From Desulfobacterales bacterium (GTDB lineage: Bacteria > Desulfobacterota > Desulfobacteria > Desulfobacterales > UBA5852): DNA of 6,447 nucleotides. Below, piece after piece: positions 1 to 5,289 of the stretch (its first letter is position 1; the number at the start of each line of letters is the position of its first letter). Position numbers and translations under genes: made by a program. Under the pieces are notes generated by a model. That model worked only from the letters and a program-made list of their open reading frames with translations, did no database searches and was not told the origin of the DNA. The stretch is from NCBI GenBank assembly GCA_030066455.1, contig JASJBQ010000274.1, forward strand, positions 1 through 6,447, read 5' to 3'.

Positions 1-63
1 TTCAGCGTGACCCTGCCGGCACGCCCGCCGGGCCCGGATCCGACCCCGAACGCCGGTGGCTGA
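1..63 (+). CDS. 3' end of a probable sensor histidine kinase (partial)
   Basis: Frame 1 is open from the window edge to a TGA at 61-63 and encodes only the last 20 residues of a protein. They begin FSVTLPAR, followed by a proline- and glycine-rich tail. The pattern F-S/T-V-x-L-P is the usual last beta strand of the HATPase_c ATP-binding domain of two-component histidine kinases, where it follows a G-x-G-T-x motif; that motif would lie outside the window. A short disordered tail after it is common. The gene converges on the minus-strand sigma/anti-sigma operon, so it is not part of that operon. The call rests on one short motif. It could be another protein ending in a similar strand. Confidence 0.5.
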   Translation, partial: FSVTLPARPPGPDPTPNAGG

Positions 64-96
64 GCATCGCTCTTCGGGCCGCGGCGCCGTTTTGCT

Positions 97-121
97 CCGT
101 CTGTCTTCTATTGATAGACGG
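97..121. terminator. Hairpin downstream of the partial kinase gene
   Basis: CCGTCTGTC (97-105) pairs with GATAGACGG (113-121) around a 7-base loop, giving a 9-bp stem with one G-T pair. It starts 33 bases after the TGA of the upstream gene. No run of T follows on either strand, so it is not a classical intrinsic terminator. It may stabilise a 3' end, be a protein site or be chance. Confidence 0.25.
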
Positions 122-200
122 TTGTCGCAACATGACCGGCGATCAGGGCGGTTTTCTCCCCGCCACCGCAACGTCCAGCGCCGCCCGGGATGCCGTGGCG

Positions 201-232
201 GATAAAACGCAGCCGAAGGTTTTTCTGGCTGC
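201..232 (-). terminator. Candidate intrinsic terminator of the sigma/anti-sigma operon
   Basis: On the minus strand GCAGCC, a bulged A and GAA pair with TTC and GGCTGC around a 5-base loop (209-232). GTTTTATC (201-208) follows directly. This lies about 57 bases beyond the TAG of the anti-sigma gene and before the convergent gene, where the operon transcript should end. The T-tract is short and interrupted, so termination may be partial. Confidence 0.4.
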
Positions 233-288
233 CGGTGGCATCGACGCGCATACAAACTCCTGGAGGCAGGCCGTCCTGTTTCCCGCGT

Positions 289-543
289 CTATTTCGAAGT
301 CTGGCGGATGAAGTCCATCAGCCGGGCGGTGAGATTGTCGGGCAGCGGGTAGTCGTCCGAGGCGCCGCGGCAGAGGGCGACGGTTTGCTTGAGGGTTTCG
401 TAGCAGGCGTTGCAGTGGCAGCAGTCATGGATGTGGCGGGCGACCTGCGCGCGGGTGGCGTCGTCCAGTTCGGAATCGATGTACTCGGACATGCGCTCGA
501 AAAGCGCCATGCACTTGCGATGGTCGTGTTCATGCGGCGCCAT
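289..543 (-). CDS. Soluble zinc-binding anti-sigma factor (ZAS / zf-HC2 family), 84 aa
   Basis: This small acidic cytoplasmic protein should bind and hold inactive the ECF sigma factor encoded just before it. The zinc signature is H37-x3-C41-x2-C44, the hallmark of ZAS anti-sigma domains such as RsrA and ChrR. An upstream fourth ligand could be C11 or a His of the His-rich N-terminus (residues 4-8). There is no membrane segment, so the signal is probably sensed in the cytoplasm. Extra cysteines C42, C47 and C58 crowd the site; RsrA-type members release sigma when such thiols form disulfides, but a redox role here is inferred. The ATG lies inside the sigma gene (14-base overlap), which points to translational coupling and fixed stoichiometry. 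It is the last gene of the operon and ends in TAG. Many ZAS proteins are not redox sensors. Confidence 0.88.
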   Translation of the reverse strand: MAPHEHDHRKCMALFERMSEYIDSELDDATRAQVARHIHDCCHCNACYETLKQTVALCRGASDDYPLPDNLTARLMDFIRQTSK

Positions 544-1150
544 GGTCGAAATAGCCTTTCAGTTTTTCCCTTAAAAACAGCCGGGCCCGGTGCAGGCGGA
601 CTTTGACGTTGGCCGTGGAAATGTCGAGAATCTGGGCCGTCTCCTCGGTGGAGAAACCCTCCATTTCCCGCAGGGCGACCACCATGCGGTATTTCTTGGG
701 CAGATCGATGATCGCCTGTTGGATGTGCCGCGCCAGTTCGCCGTTGAGTACCTGGTCCAGGGGCGCGCGGGCCCAATCGGGCGGCGCTTCGGGCAGTTCC
801 TCGCCCTCCTGGGGCATGAACTCCTCCAGCGAGAGTTCGCGTTCCGGAGCATGCTTGGGCCGGCGTTTCTTTTTGAGGCAGACCGTGGTGGCGATCCGGA
901 ACATCCAGTTCCTGAATTTGGTCTCGTAGCGGAAACCTTCCAGATACCGGTAGACGTTGAGAAAGGTTTCCTGGACCAGGTCTTCGGAATCCCGGGGCTC
1001 GCCGCACATGCGCATCCCGAAATTGTAGACCATCTGCTGGTATTTACGGACCAGTTCCTCAAAGCGTTCGGACTGACCGGCGTTGATGGCCCGGATCAGT
1101 TCGCAGTCGTCATCCTGGACCGTTTTCCTGGCTGTCTTTGCGTTCCCCAT
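530..1150 (-). CDS. ECF-type RNA polymerase sigma factor (sigma-70 family), 206 aa
   Basis: This is an alternative sigma factor with the two-domain ECF layout. Region 2 (about residues 29-96) carries the core-binding and -10-reading motif DSEDLVQETFLNVYR and then FRNWMFRIATT. A charged linker (about 97-140) leads to region 4 (about 142-195), with DLPKKYRMVVALRE, the helix-turn-helix FSTEETAQILDIS and the recognition helix TANVKVRLHRARLFLREKL. Length is typical for the RpoE-like group. The start ATG has AAAGGA four bases upstream. It follows the 29-residue gene by 37 bases and overlaps the anti-sigma gene by 14, so it is cotranscribed with the Fe-S and cytochrome b genes. The matching promoter-like site ahead of the operon suggests it drives its own expression. 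The family is certain; the regulon is unknown. Confidence 0.95.
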   Translation of the reverse strand: MGNAKTARKTVQDDDCELIRAINAGQSERFEELVRKYQQMVYNFGMRMCGEPRDSEDLVQETFLNVYRYLEGFRYETKFRNWMFRIATTVCLKKKRRPKHAPERELSLEEFMPQEGEELPEAPPDWARAPLDQVLNGELARHIQQAIIDLPKKYRMVVALREMEGFSTEETAQILDISTANVKVRLHRARLFLREKLKGYFDHGAA

Positions 1151-1163
1151 TGTCCTTTGTGCC

Positions 1164-1175
1164 TGTCGACCGACA
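1164..1175. other. Small inverted repeat ahead of the sigma gene
   Basis: TGTCG-AC-CGACA is a perfect 5-bp inverted repeat with a 2-base centre. It lies in the 37-base gap between the microprotein stop and the sigma start, just upstream of the sigma ribosome binding site. It could be an operator or a small RNA stem affecting sigma translation, but its length is compatible with chance. Confidence 0.2.
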
Positions 1176-1187
1176 AGCCGGCCGCAT

Positions 1188-1277
1188 TCAGGTGGAGACG
1201 CCCAGCTTCGGCAGGATATAGGCCTGCAGCAGAAACCAGGCGGCGAGAATCAACAACGGCACGAGCAGGGTTTTCAT
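1188..1277 (-). CDS. 29-residue single-span membrane microprotein
   Basis: The frame starts MKTLLVPLLILAAW and ends ILPKLGVST before TGA. Residues 4-22 form one hydrophobic helix after a single N-terminal lysine; the short tail has one lysine and a PKLG turn. Its ATG overlaps the TGA of the cytochrome b gene as ATGA, the classic arrangement for translational coupling, and a G-rich ribosome binding site (GGGGGGA) lies 5 bases upstream. It then leaves 37 bases to the sigma gene, so it fills an otherwise unexplained gap in a tightly packed operon. Small one-helix subunits are known in other respiratory complexes (for example CydX in cytochrome bd oxidase), so a role as an accessory subunit of the Fe-S/cytochrome b module is plausible but inferred. 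I do not recognise a named family. It is short enough for gene finders to miss. Confidence 0.7.
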   Translation of the reverse strand: MKTLLVPLLILAAWFLLQAYILPKLGVST

Positions 1278-1783
1278 GATCGTCCCCCCAATTCAGGTTG
1301 GTTACGGATCTTAAGCCATCGCCGGCGCCAACACAAGCCCACGAGACCGATCATCATCAGGGCCATCACCAGGACCAGGTGCAGGATGTCCAGAAACACG
1401 ATCAGGCCGGAAGACATGGTGACGCCGGGGTAGTTTTTTATGACGCGCAATACACCGGTGACAACGATACCGGCCATCACGCCGGCCTGCAGCCAGCCGT
1501 AAAGCGTGATTTTCAGCTCGCGGCGCCGGTCGGCCAGGTAGAGAACGGCGTAGTAGGCCGCGATGCCCAGGAGCAGGATCGCCCCCACGTAGTGGATGTA
1601 ATGGGTGACGTCGAACTGGGCCAGCCAGCCCAGCCCGGGCAGGTCGGCGATGTAGTAGCGCTTGAAGATCGGCATCTGGCCGAATCCGCTGAGCCCCATG
1701 AAGACCAGGAGCGTGAGGTAGAAGGCCTTCACGGAGGGCGCCATCATCACGGCGGCTCGGGCGGCGGTCTGCGATTGCGGCAT
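1274..1783 (-). CDS. Cytochrome b-like integral membrane subunit (FdnI-like, four helices), 169 aa
   Basis: This is a predicted quinone-side membrane partner of the Fe-S protein encoded just before it. Four hydrophobic helices are visible at about residues 18-34, 61-84, 94-114 and 124-151. Candidate haem-ligand histidines are H61 and H64 in THYIHYVGAILLLG at the start of helix 2 and H135 in helix 4 (LDILHLVLVM). The loop after helix 1, GQMPIFKRYYIADLPGLGW, looks like a conserved quinone- or haem-pocket segment. Basic stretches (DRRRELK, CWRRRWLKIR) favour cytoplasmic loops and C-terminus. In size and layout it resembles the gamma subunit of formate dehydrogenase-N and related Ni-Fe hydrogenase or reductase cytochromes b, though it is shorter than FdnI. 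AAAGGAG lies 6 bases before the ATG and only 11 bases separate it from the Fe-S gene. Haem count and quinone reactivity are inferred. Confidence 0.82.
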   Translation of the reverse strand: MPQSQTAARAAVMMAPSVKAFYLTLLVFMGLSGFGQMPIFKRYYIADLPGLGWLAQFDVTHYIHYVGAILLLGIAAYYAVLYLADRRRELKITLYGWLQAGVMAGIVVTGVLRVIKNYPGVTMSSGLIVFLDILHLVLVMALMMIGLVGLCWRRRWLKIRNQPELGGRS

Positions 1784-1794
1784 GGTCGTCTCCT

Positions 1795-2793
1795 TTAGGA
1801 CTTTCGATTCGATTCGGATTCAGCGGCATCCGCGGAAGCGGCCGCACGCCGGCCGGCCTTGACGATCCGTCCCGCGGCGGCGGCCGCGCCGGCCAGCGGG
1901 GCCATCAGCATGGCCCAGCCGATGTTGTTGGCATCGGCCATGCGGTCGGCCGCCGGGCCCAGGTGCGGGCGGCCCGGCGCGGTCTCGATCGCCTGGTTGA
2001 TGGCCTCGAACGGGACCGGCGAGAGATAGATGGTGTTGGTGCCGCCGTTTTCGTCGATGCCGTAGAGATAGCCGCCGGTCTCGCGCGCCAGTTCTTGGGC
2101 CCGGGCAACCATCGCCTCCCGGGGGCCGATGGTCTGGACCGCCTCGGGGCAGGCCGCAATGCAGGCCGGCGCCCCGCCCTCGGCCACCACATCGTAGCAG
2201 CGGTCGCATTTGTTCATGATCCCGTTACCGGCCAGCGACGGCAAGAGTTTGAGGTAGAGCCCGTCGCCCGTCTGGCGCTGGGGGATGTCCCAGGGGCAGA
2301 CGTTCTTGCACTTGCTGCCGCCCAGGCACATGTCGGTGTCGATACGCGAGATGCCGTTGGCATACTGCCGGGAGGCACCCCAGGGGCAGAGTTTGACACA
2401 GGGCGGGTTGACGCAGTGCATGCAGCGCCGCGGGAGGGTCAAATCATGGGTTTCGCCCTCATGTTCAACCGCTACGTCCTGGATAAACAGCCAGTTGTAG
2501 GGTGTCAGCCGGTCGTCCACGTCCTGGCGCTCGGACCAGTCCGAAACCTTGACGCGCTCGGGATACATCTTGGGAAAGGGCTTTTCAGGCGTGGGAAACT
2601 TGGCGGCATTGGACGCGCGGCAGGCTTCGACACAGGCCCCGCAGCCGATGCATTGGCTGATATCGATCAGCGTGGCCAGATGACCGTCGATACCGGCGGC
2701 TTCGACCCGAGCGGTCGGTGCGCCCACCGCGGCGGTGGCCGCGGCCGTCAGACCGGCTTTGAGAAAGGCCCGGCGTGAAATGGACTTGGGCAT
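1795..2793 (-). CDS. Tat-exported 4Fe-4S ferredoxin-type electron-transfer subunit (FdnH/HybA/HmcB-like)
   Basis: This is a periplasmic electron-transfer subunit that would pass electrons between a catalytic partner and the cytochrome b encoded next. Residues are numbered from the upstream in-frame ATG at 2802. A twin-arginine signal (SRRAFLKAG, 9-17) is followed by an alanine-rich stretch. Four cysteine groups follow: C51-x2-C-x2-C-x3-C61, C127-x2-C-x4-C-x3-C139, C159-x5-C165-x3-C169 and C199-x2-C-x11-C-x3-C218. That makes 15 cysteines instead of 16. The gap is G162, in the position that is Trp in NarH, so one centre may be [3Fe-4S]. A hydrophobic segment at about 294-315 resembles the C-terminal anchor of FdnH and HybA. 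The ATG at 2793 (332 aa) is preferred because the strong AGGGAGG lies 10 bases ahead of it and only 1 base ahead of the 2802 ATG. No catalytic subunit is adjacent. Confidence 0.92.
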   Translation of the reverse strand: MPKSISRRAFLKAGLTAAATAAVGAPTARVEAAGIDGHLATLIDISQCIGCGACVEACRASNAAKFPTPEKPFPKMYPERVKVSDWSERQDVDDRLTPYNWLFIQDVAVEHEGETHDLTLPRRCMHCVNPPCVKLCPWGASRQYANGISRIDTDMCLGGSKCKNVCPWDIPQRQTGDGLYLKLLPSLAGNGIMNKCDRCYDVVAEGGAPACIAACPEAVQTIGPREAMVARAQELARETGGYLYGIDENGGTNTIYLSPVPFEAINQAIETAPGRPHLGPAADRMADANNIGWAMLMAPLAGAAAAAGRIVKAGRRAAASADAAESESNRKS

Positions 2794-2803
2794 CGTTGAC
2801 ATA

Positions 2804-2810
2804 CCTCCCT
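2804..2810 (-). promoter_or_regulatory. Ribosome binding site that decides the Fe-S gene start
   Basis: The minus strand reads AGGGAGG. It is followed after 1 base by one in-frame ATG (2802) and after 10 bases by a second (2793). Ribosome geometry disfavours the first, so initiation at 2793, giving MPKSISRRAF, is the better choice. Both starts keep the Tat motif intact. Confidence 0.6.
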
Positions 2811-2844
2811 AAGCAAATGGATCCATCGTCGGTTGACAGCCTTA

Positions 2845-2872
2845 TAGACCCGTCGGATGCCAATCGGTTACA
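2845..2872 (-). promoter_or_regulatory. Candidate ECF-sigma promoter for the five-gene operon
   Basis: On the minus strand TGTAAC (2867-2872) is followed by a 17-base spacer and GTCTA (2845-2849). This fits the general ECF layout of an AAC-type -35 and a short GTC/CGT-type -10 at 16-17 bases; TGTAAC/TGAAAC is the -35 form known for several Bacillus ECF sigmas. A start near 2838 would leave a leader of about 45 bases before the ATG at 2793. The site fits autoregulation by the sigma factor of the same operon. Only one example is visible, so it is a motif-level call. Confidence 0.42.
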
Positions 2873-2901
2873 GACCGGGGGATATTTTCTTGGGTAAGCT
2901 T

Positions 2902-2912
2902 GGGGGGGGGGG
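2902..2912. repeat. Homopolymer run of 11 G (11 C on the minus strand)
   Basis: An uninterrupted run of 11 G lies in the gap between the acetyltransferase stop and the Fe-S operon, about 30 bases upstream of the candidate -35 element. Such runs are prone to slippage in the cell and to sequencing length errors. It is outside any called gene. Confidence 0.9.
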
Positions 2913-2977
2913 CTATTCGATGTGCTTTTAAGCCGTTTGCAGGGCCAGATCCTTGTCACGGGTTTAAAACCGCCACT

Positions 2978-3565
2978 TCACTCGGGTTCGTCGCCTGTAT
3001 TCACACCATCGCCGCTATTCCTCAAGGGCTTCGCCGGATTCCCGGCCGCAACGGTATCGGCGGGGATGTCGCGGGTGACCACCGCGCCGGCGCCAATGAT
3101 GCACCTGTCGCCGATGGTTATTCCCGGCGAGATGATCACGCCGCCCCCGATCCAGCAGTCATCTCCAATGGCGACAGGTTTAGCGAATTCCGGGCCCTGC
3201 CGGCGCTCGCGCGCATCCAGCGGGTGGGTGGCGGTGTAGATTTGCACGCTGGGCCCGAATAGGGTGTTGGCACCGATACGGATCGGCATGACGTCCAGCA
3301 GCACGCAGTTGAAGTTGAAGTACACGTTTTCGCCCGCGTGAATGTTGTAGCCATAATCGCAGAAAAATGGCGGCTCGATGGTGATGTCCACCGCGGCGTT
3401 GGGCAGAAGGGCGGCGATGATCTTTTTGTAGGCCGCGACCTGGCCGTATTCGGTGACGTTCAGGCGGTGCATCCATGCGCGGGCCCGTCGTCGCTCTTCG
3501 ACCAGAACGGGATCCGAGGCGTCATAAAGATCCCCGGCCAGCATTTTTTCCTTTTCGGTTTGCAA
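2978..3565 (-). CDS. Sugar O-acetyltransferase, maltose/galactoside/NodL type, 195 aa
   Basis: This enzyme should transfer acetyl from acetyl-CoA to a hydroxyl of a sugar or glycoside in the cytoplasm. An N-terminal helical domain (TEKEKMLAGDLYDASD...RRRARAWMHRLN) is followed by a left-handed beta-helix built from hexapeptide repeats (about residues 62-175). Signature stretches are FFCDYGYNIHAGEN, VLLDVMPIRIGANT, IYTATHPLD with catalytic His114, and DDCWIGGGVIISPGITIGD. Residues PAKP close the core, and an acidic tail of about 15 residues follows. A TTG start at 3565 is chosen because it gives MQTEKEKM, aligning with MSTEKEKM of E. coli Maa, and GAGGAAAGG lies 9 bases upstream. The ATG at 3544 (188 aa) also has a possible site, AAGGA, but would cut the conserved first residues. 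It lies 88 bases after the hydrolase gene and may share its transcript. The true acceptor cannot be told. Confidence 0.92.
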   Translation of the reverse strand: MQTEKEKMLAGDLYDASDPVLVEERRRARAWMHRLNVTEYGQVAAYKKIIAALLPNAAVDITIEPPFFCDYGYNIHAGENVYFNFNCVLLDVMPIRIGANTLFGPSVQIYTATHPLDARERRQGPEFAKPVAIGDDCWIGGGVIISPGITIGDRCIIGAGAVVTRDIPADTVAAGNPAKPLRNSGDGVNTGDEPE

Positions 3566-3653
3566 TGGTTCCGGCCTTTCCTCGTCCGTTGGTTCCTGTC
3601 CCGCTCCCCCACCGGCATCGATACGCTTGGCTGAAGCCGACCCATCGGCGTTC

Positions 3654-4205
3654 TCACCGGCTGCCGCAGGTTTCGAACGCCAGCCGCGCGCTGGCGACGA
3701 GGCGTACCCGCGGGCCGAAACTCGAAATATTGGCGAGGGTTGCGTTGTGGTGCTGAATGATCTGGGCGGCGGAGAGCACCGCGTTGTCCACCGTGGTGTG
3801 GCCGTCGGCCACGAGGACCACGGGATAGCCCAAGGCCAGCGCGCGGCGCGTGGTGGTGTCGACGCAGAATTCCGTGTGCATCCCGCAGATGACCAGATCC
3901 GATACGCCGTGCCGCTCGAGGATCGCCTCCAGCGCTGTGTGGTTGAATGCATCGGGCGTGGTCTTGCGAAGTCTGAGGTCATCCGGTCCGACCTCGAGGC
4001 CGCGGGCGAGCTGCCACGGATCGGTTTCAAATTCGAGCAATCCTGCTTCGGATTCGTGCTGGACAAAGATCACCACGGCACCGGCGGCGCGCGCCCCGGC
4101 GGTTACCGCGTTGATCCGCGCGATGACATCGCGTGATGCATAGGCGGCCTTCTCGCCATCACAGAGGCCCTGCTGCACGTCGATCACCACGACCGCCGTT
4201 TTCAC
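3654..4205 (-). CDS. Cysteine hydrolase of the isochorismatase superfamily, 183 aa
   Basis: This cytoplasmic hydrolase has the isochorismatase-like alpha/beta fold. From the GTG start, the catalytic triad is D9 (VVVIDVQQGL), K81 (LRKTTPDAF) and C114 (VICGMHTEFCVDTT). The nucleophilic Cys marks it as an amidase-type member (nicotinamidase, N-carbamoylsarcosine amidase and relatives); PhzD-type isochorismatases, which cut a vinyl ether, lack this Cys. The conserved strand GYPVVLVADGHTT follows. The GTG at 4205 has GGGAG 10 bases upstream and puts the first beta strand at the N-terminus, as in the family. The ATG at 4289 would add 28 unlike residues. It sits between a PhzF-like isomerase and a sugar acetyltransferase; the substrate is unknown. 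Confidence 0.9.
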   Translation of the reverse strand: MKTAVVVIDVQQGLCDGEKAAYASRDVIARINAVTAGARAAGAVVIFVQHESEAGLLEFETDPWQLARGLEVGPDDLRLRKTTPDAFNHTALEAILERHGVSDLVICGMHTEFCVDTTTRRALALGYPVVLVADGHTTVDNAVLSAAQIIQHHNATLANISSFGPRVRLVASARLAFETCGSR

Positions 4206-4323
4206 GGAATGCGTCTCCCTGGTTGCGGGAGGGCCATCTAAGGCCCCACGTTGCTCAAATAGCGGGTCATCGGGTTGAACCGGGCGCATACGGCGGCCCG
4301 AGGACCCTGCAGATCCCAGTCGA

Positions 4324-5166
4324 TCATGATGCGGCTGTCATCGGGACCGCCGTTCCCGAGACGATGATGCCGCCTGCAACCGGGATTTCCACTTTCAGCC
4401 GACTGGGACGCCCCATGGCTTCTCCCTGGCGGATCAGGACGGTGGCGGGTGCCGCTAGAAGTCCGGCCTCGCGGAGGTATCCGCCCAGCGCGGCCGCCGA
4501 CGCCCCGGTGGCGGGATCCTCGACAACGCCGCCCACCGGGAATGGATTGCGGGCGTGGAAGACAGCGTCGCTTTCCCGCCAGACGAGTTGCAGCGTGGTC
4601 ACGCCATCCCGTGTCATGAGGGCCTTTAAGCGGTCGAAATCGTAATCCAGCGCGTTGAGTCGCGCCAGCTCGGCAACGGCCAGCACCAGGTGCCAAGCGC
4701 CGGCGTAGGCCCGGGCGGGAGGAATCGAGTCGTCCAGGTCCGCGGCATGCCATCCCAAGGCGGCCAATGCGCCGCTGACGAGCGTATCCGGCGCCGGCGT
4801 GAACGCGGGCGCCACCGAGGTCAGCGAGGCCTCCCAGAGGCCGTCGTGTTCTCGGACCACAACAGGCACCTCGCCCACGGCCGTTGCCAGCCGATAGCGG
4901 CCTTGGCCCTCGTTCTCCCCCAGCACGACGCCGGCGGCAATCGTGGCATGGCCGCAGAAGGAAACCTCCATCTCCGGGCTGAAATAGCGCACCGTGCGGT
5001 CGAAACCACGGGCCGGCGCCACGAAAGCGGTTTCCGAAAAACCAACCTCGGCGGCGATCTGCTGCATGACCTCCGGGGTGGGGAGCTGGTCGCCGATCCA
5101 GACCCCGGCCGGGTTGCCGCCATCGGGGCGATCGGTGAAGGCCGAATAGCGAAAAAGGCGGCTCAT
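4324..5166 (-). CDS. PhzF-family isomerase, 280 aa
   Basis: The protein shows the two-domain diaminopimelate epimerase-like fold of PhzF. The N-terminal domain starts SRLFRYSAFTDRPDGGNPAGV. The general acid/base glutamate is E45 in VGFSETAFV, the same position as in Pseudomonas PhzF. The loop SFCGHATIA and the second-half motif EDPATGASAAALGGYL are typical. Length matches the family (about 280-300). The ATG at 5166 has AAGGA 7 bases upstream; the ATG at 5256 would add 30 residues with no family likeness. Most PhzF relatives outside phenazine clusters have unknown substrates, and no other phenazine gene is here, so a generic call is safer. It is the first gene of the minus-strand group; the hydrolase follows after 118 bases. 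Confidence 0.93.
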   Translation of the reverse strand: MSRLFRYSAFTDRPDGGNPAGVWIGDQLPTPEVMQQIAAEVGFSETAFVAPARGFDRTVRYFSPEMEVSFCGHATIAAGVVLGENEGQGRYRLATAVGEVPVVVREHDGLWEASLTSVAPAFTPAPDTLVSGALAALGWHAADLDDSIPPARAYAGAWHLVLAVAELARLNALDYDFDRLKALMTRDGVTTLQLVWRESDAVFHARNPFPVGGVVEDPATGASAAALGGYLREAGLLAAPATVLIRQGEAMGRPSRLKVEIPVAGGIIVSGTAVPMTAAS

Positions 5167-5190
5167 CTTTTCGTCCTTTGTCACTTGGGA

Positions 5191-5200
5191 TGAACGTTCA
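5191..5200. other. Palindrome TGAACGTTCA upstream of the PhzF gene
   Basis: A perfect 10-bp palindrome lies 25 bases before the PhzF ATG, close to its ribosome binding site. It could be an operator half of a PhzF-operon regulator. A single short palindrome is weak evidence. Confidence 0.2.
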
Positions 5201-5289
5201 AAAATTGATTGATTCGCCGACGTCCGGTGCCCACCGCGACCGACAGAATATTGCAACCTAGCACCGGGACGCTTAACGGGGAATTTGTG

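Noticed and set aside
111..311. Plus-strand 66-codon frame between the kinase end and the anti-sigma gene
   Set aside because: No ribosome binding site, no domain and overlap with the anti-sigma 3' end and its terminator-like hairpin.
590..1279. Plus-strand open frame of 229 codons
   Set aside because: It is antisense to the sigma gene and runs into the microprotein and cytochrome b genes; no recognisable protein features.
1963..2778. Plus-strand open frame of 271 codons
   Set aside because: It lies antisense to the Fe-S protein gene, whose four cysteine motifs and Tat signal are unmistakable; it is a GC-rich shadow frame with no domain.
2833..2838. Plus-strand TTGACA as a sigma-70 -35 box
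   Set aside because: No -10-like hexamer follows at 16-18 bases, and no plus-strand gene lies downstream.
2930..2977. GGTTT-A-AAACC hairpin as a terminator of the acetyltransferase gene
   Set aside because: Only five pairs with a one-base loop and no T-tract; not a credible terminator.
3566..4066. N-terminal extension of the acetyltransferase frame to 362 residues, as if a fusion protein
   Set aside because: The extension is mostly an off-frame reading of the hydrolase gene, whose catalytic triad is intact, and family members begin near TEKEKM.
3654..5166. Phenazine biosynthesis cluster
   Set aside because: Only a PhzF-family protein and a Cys-type hydrolase are present; PhzD lacks that Cys and the remaining phz genes are missing.
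5271..5280. GCTTAAC/GTTAAGC core resembling an integron attC box
   Set aside because: No partner box at a suitable distance and no internal paired L boxes or cassette-like gene; one 7-base match is expected by chance.
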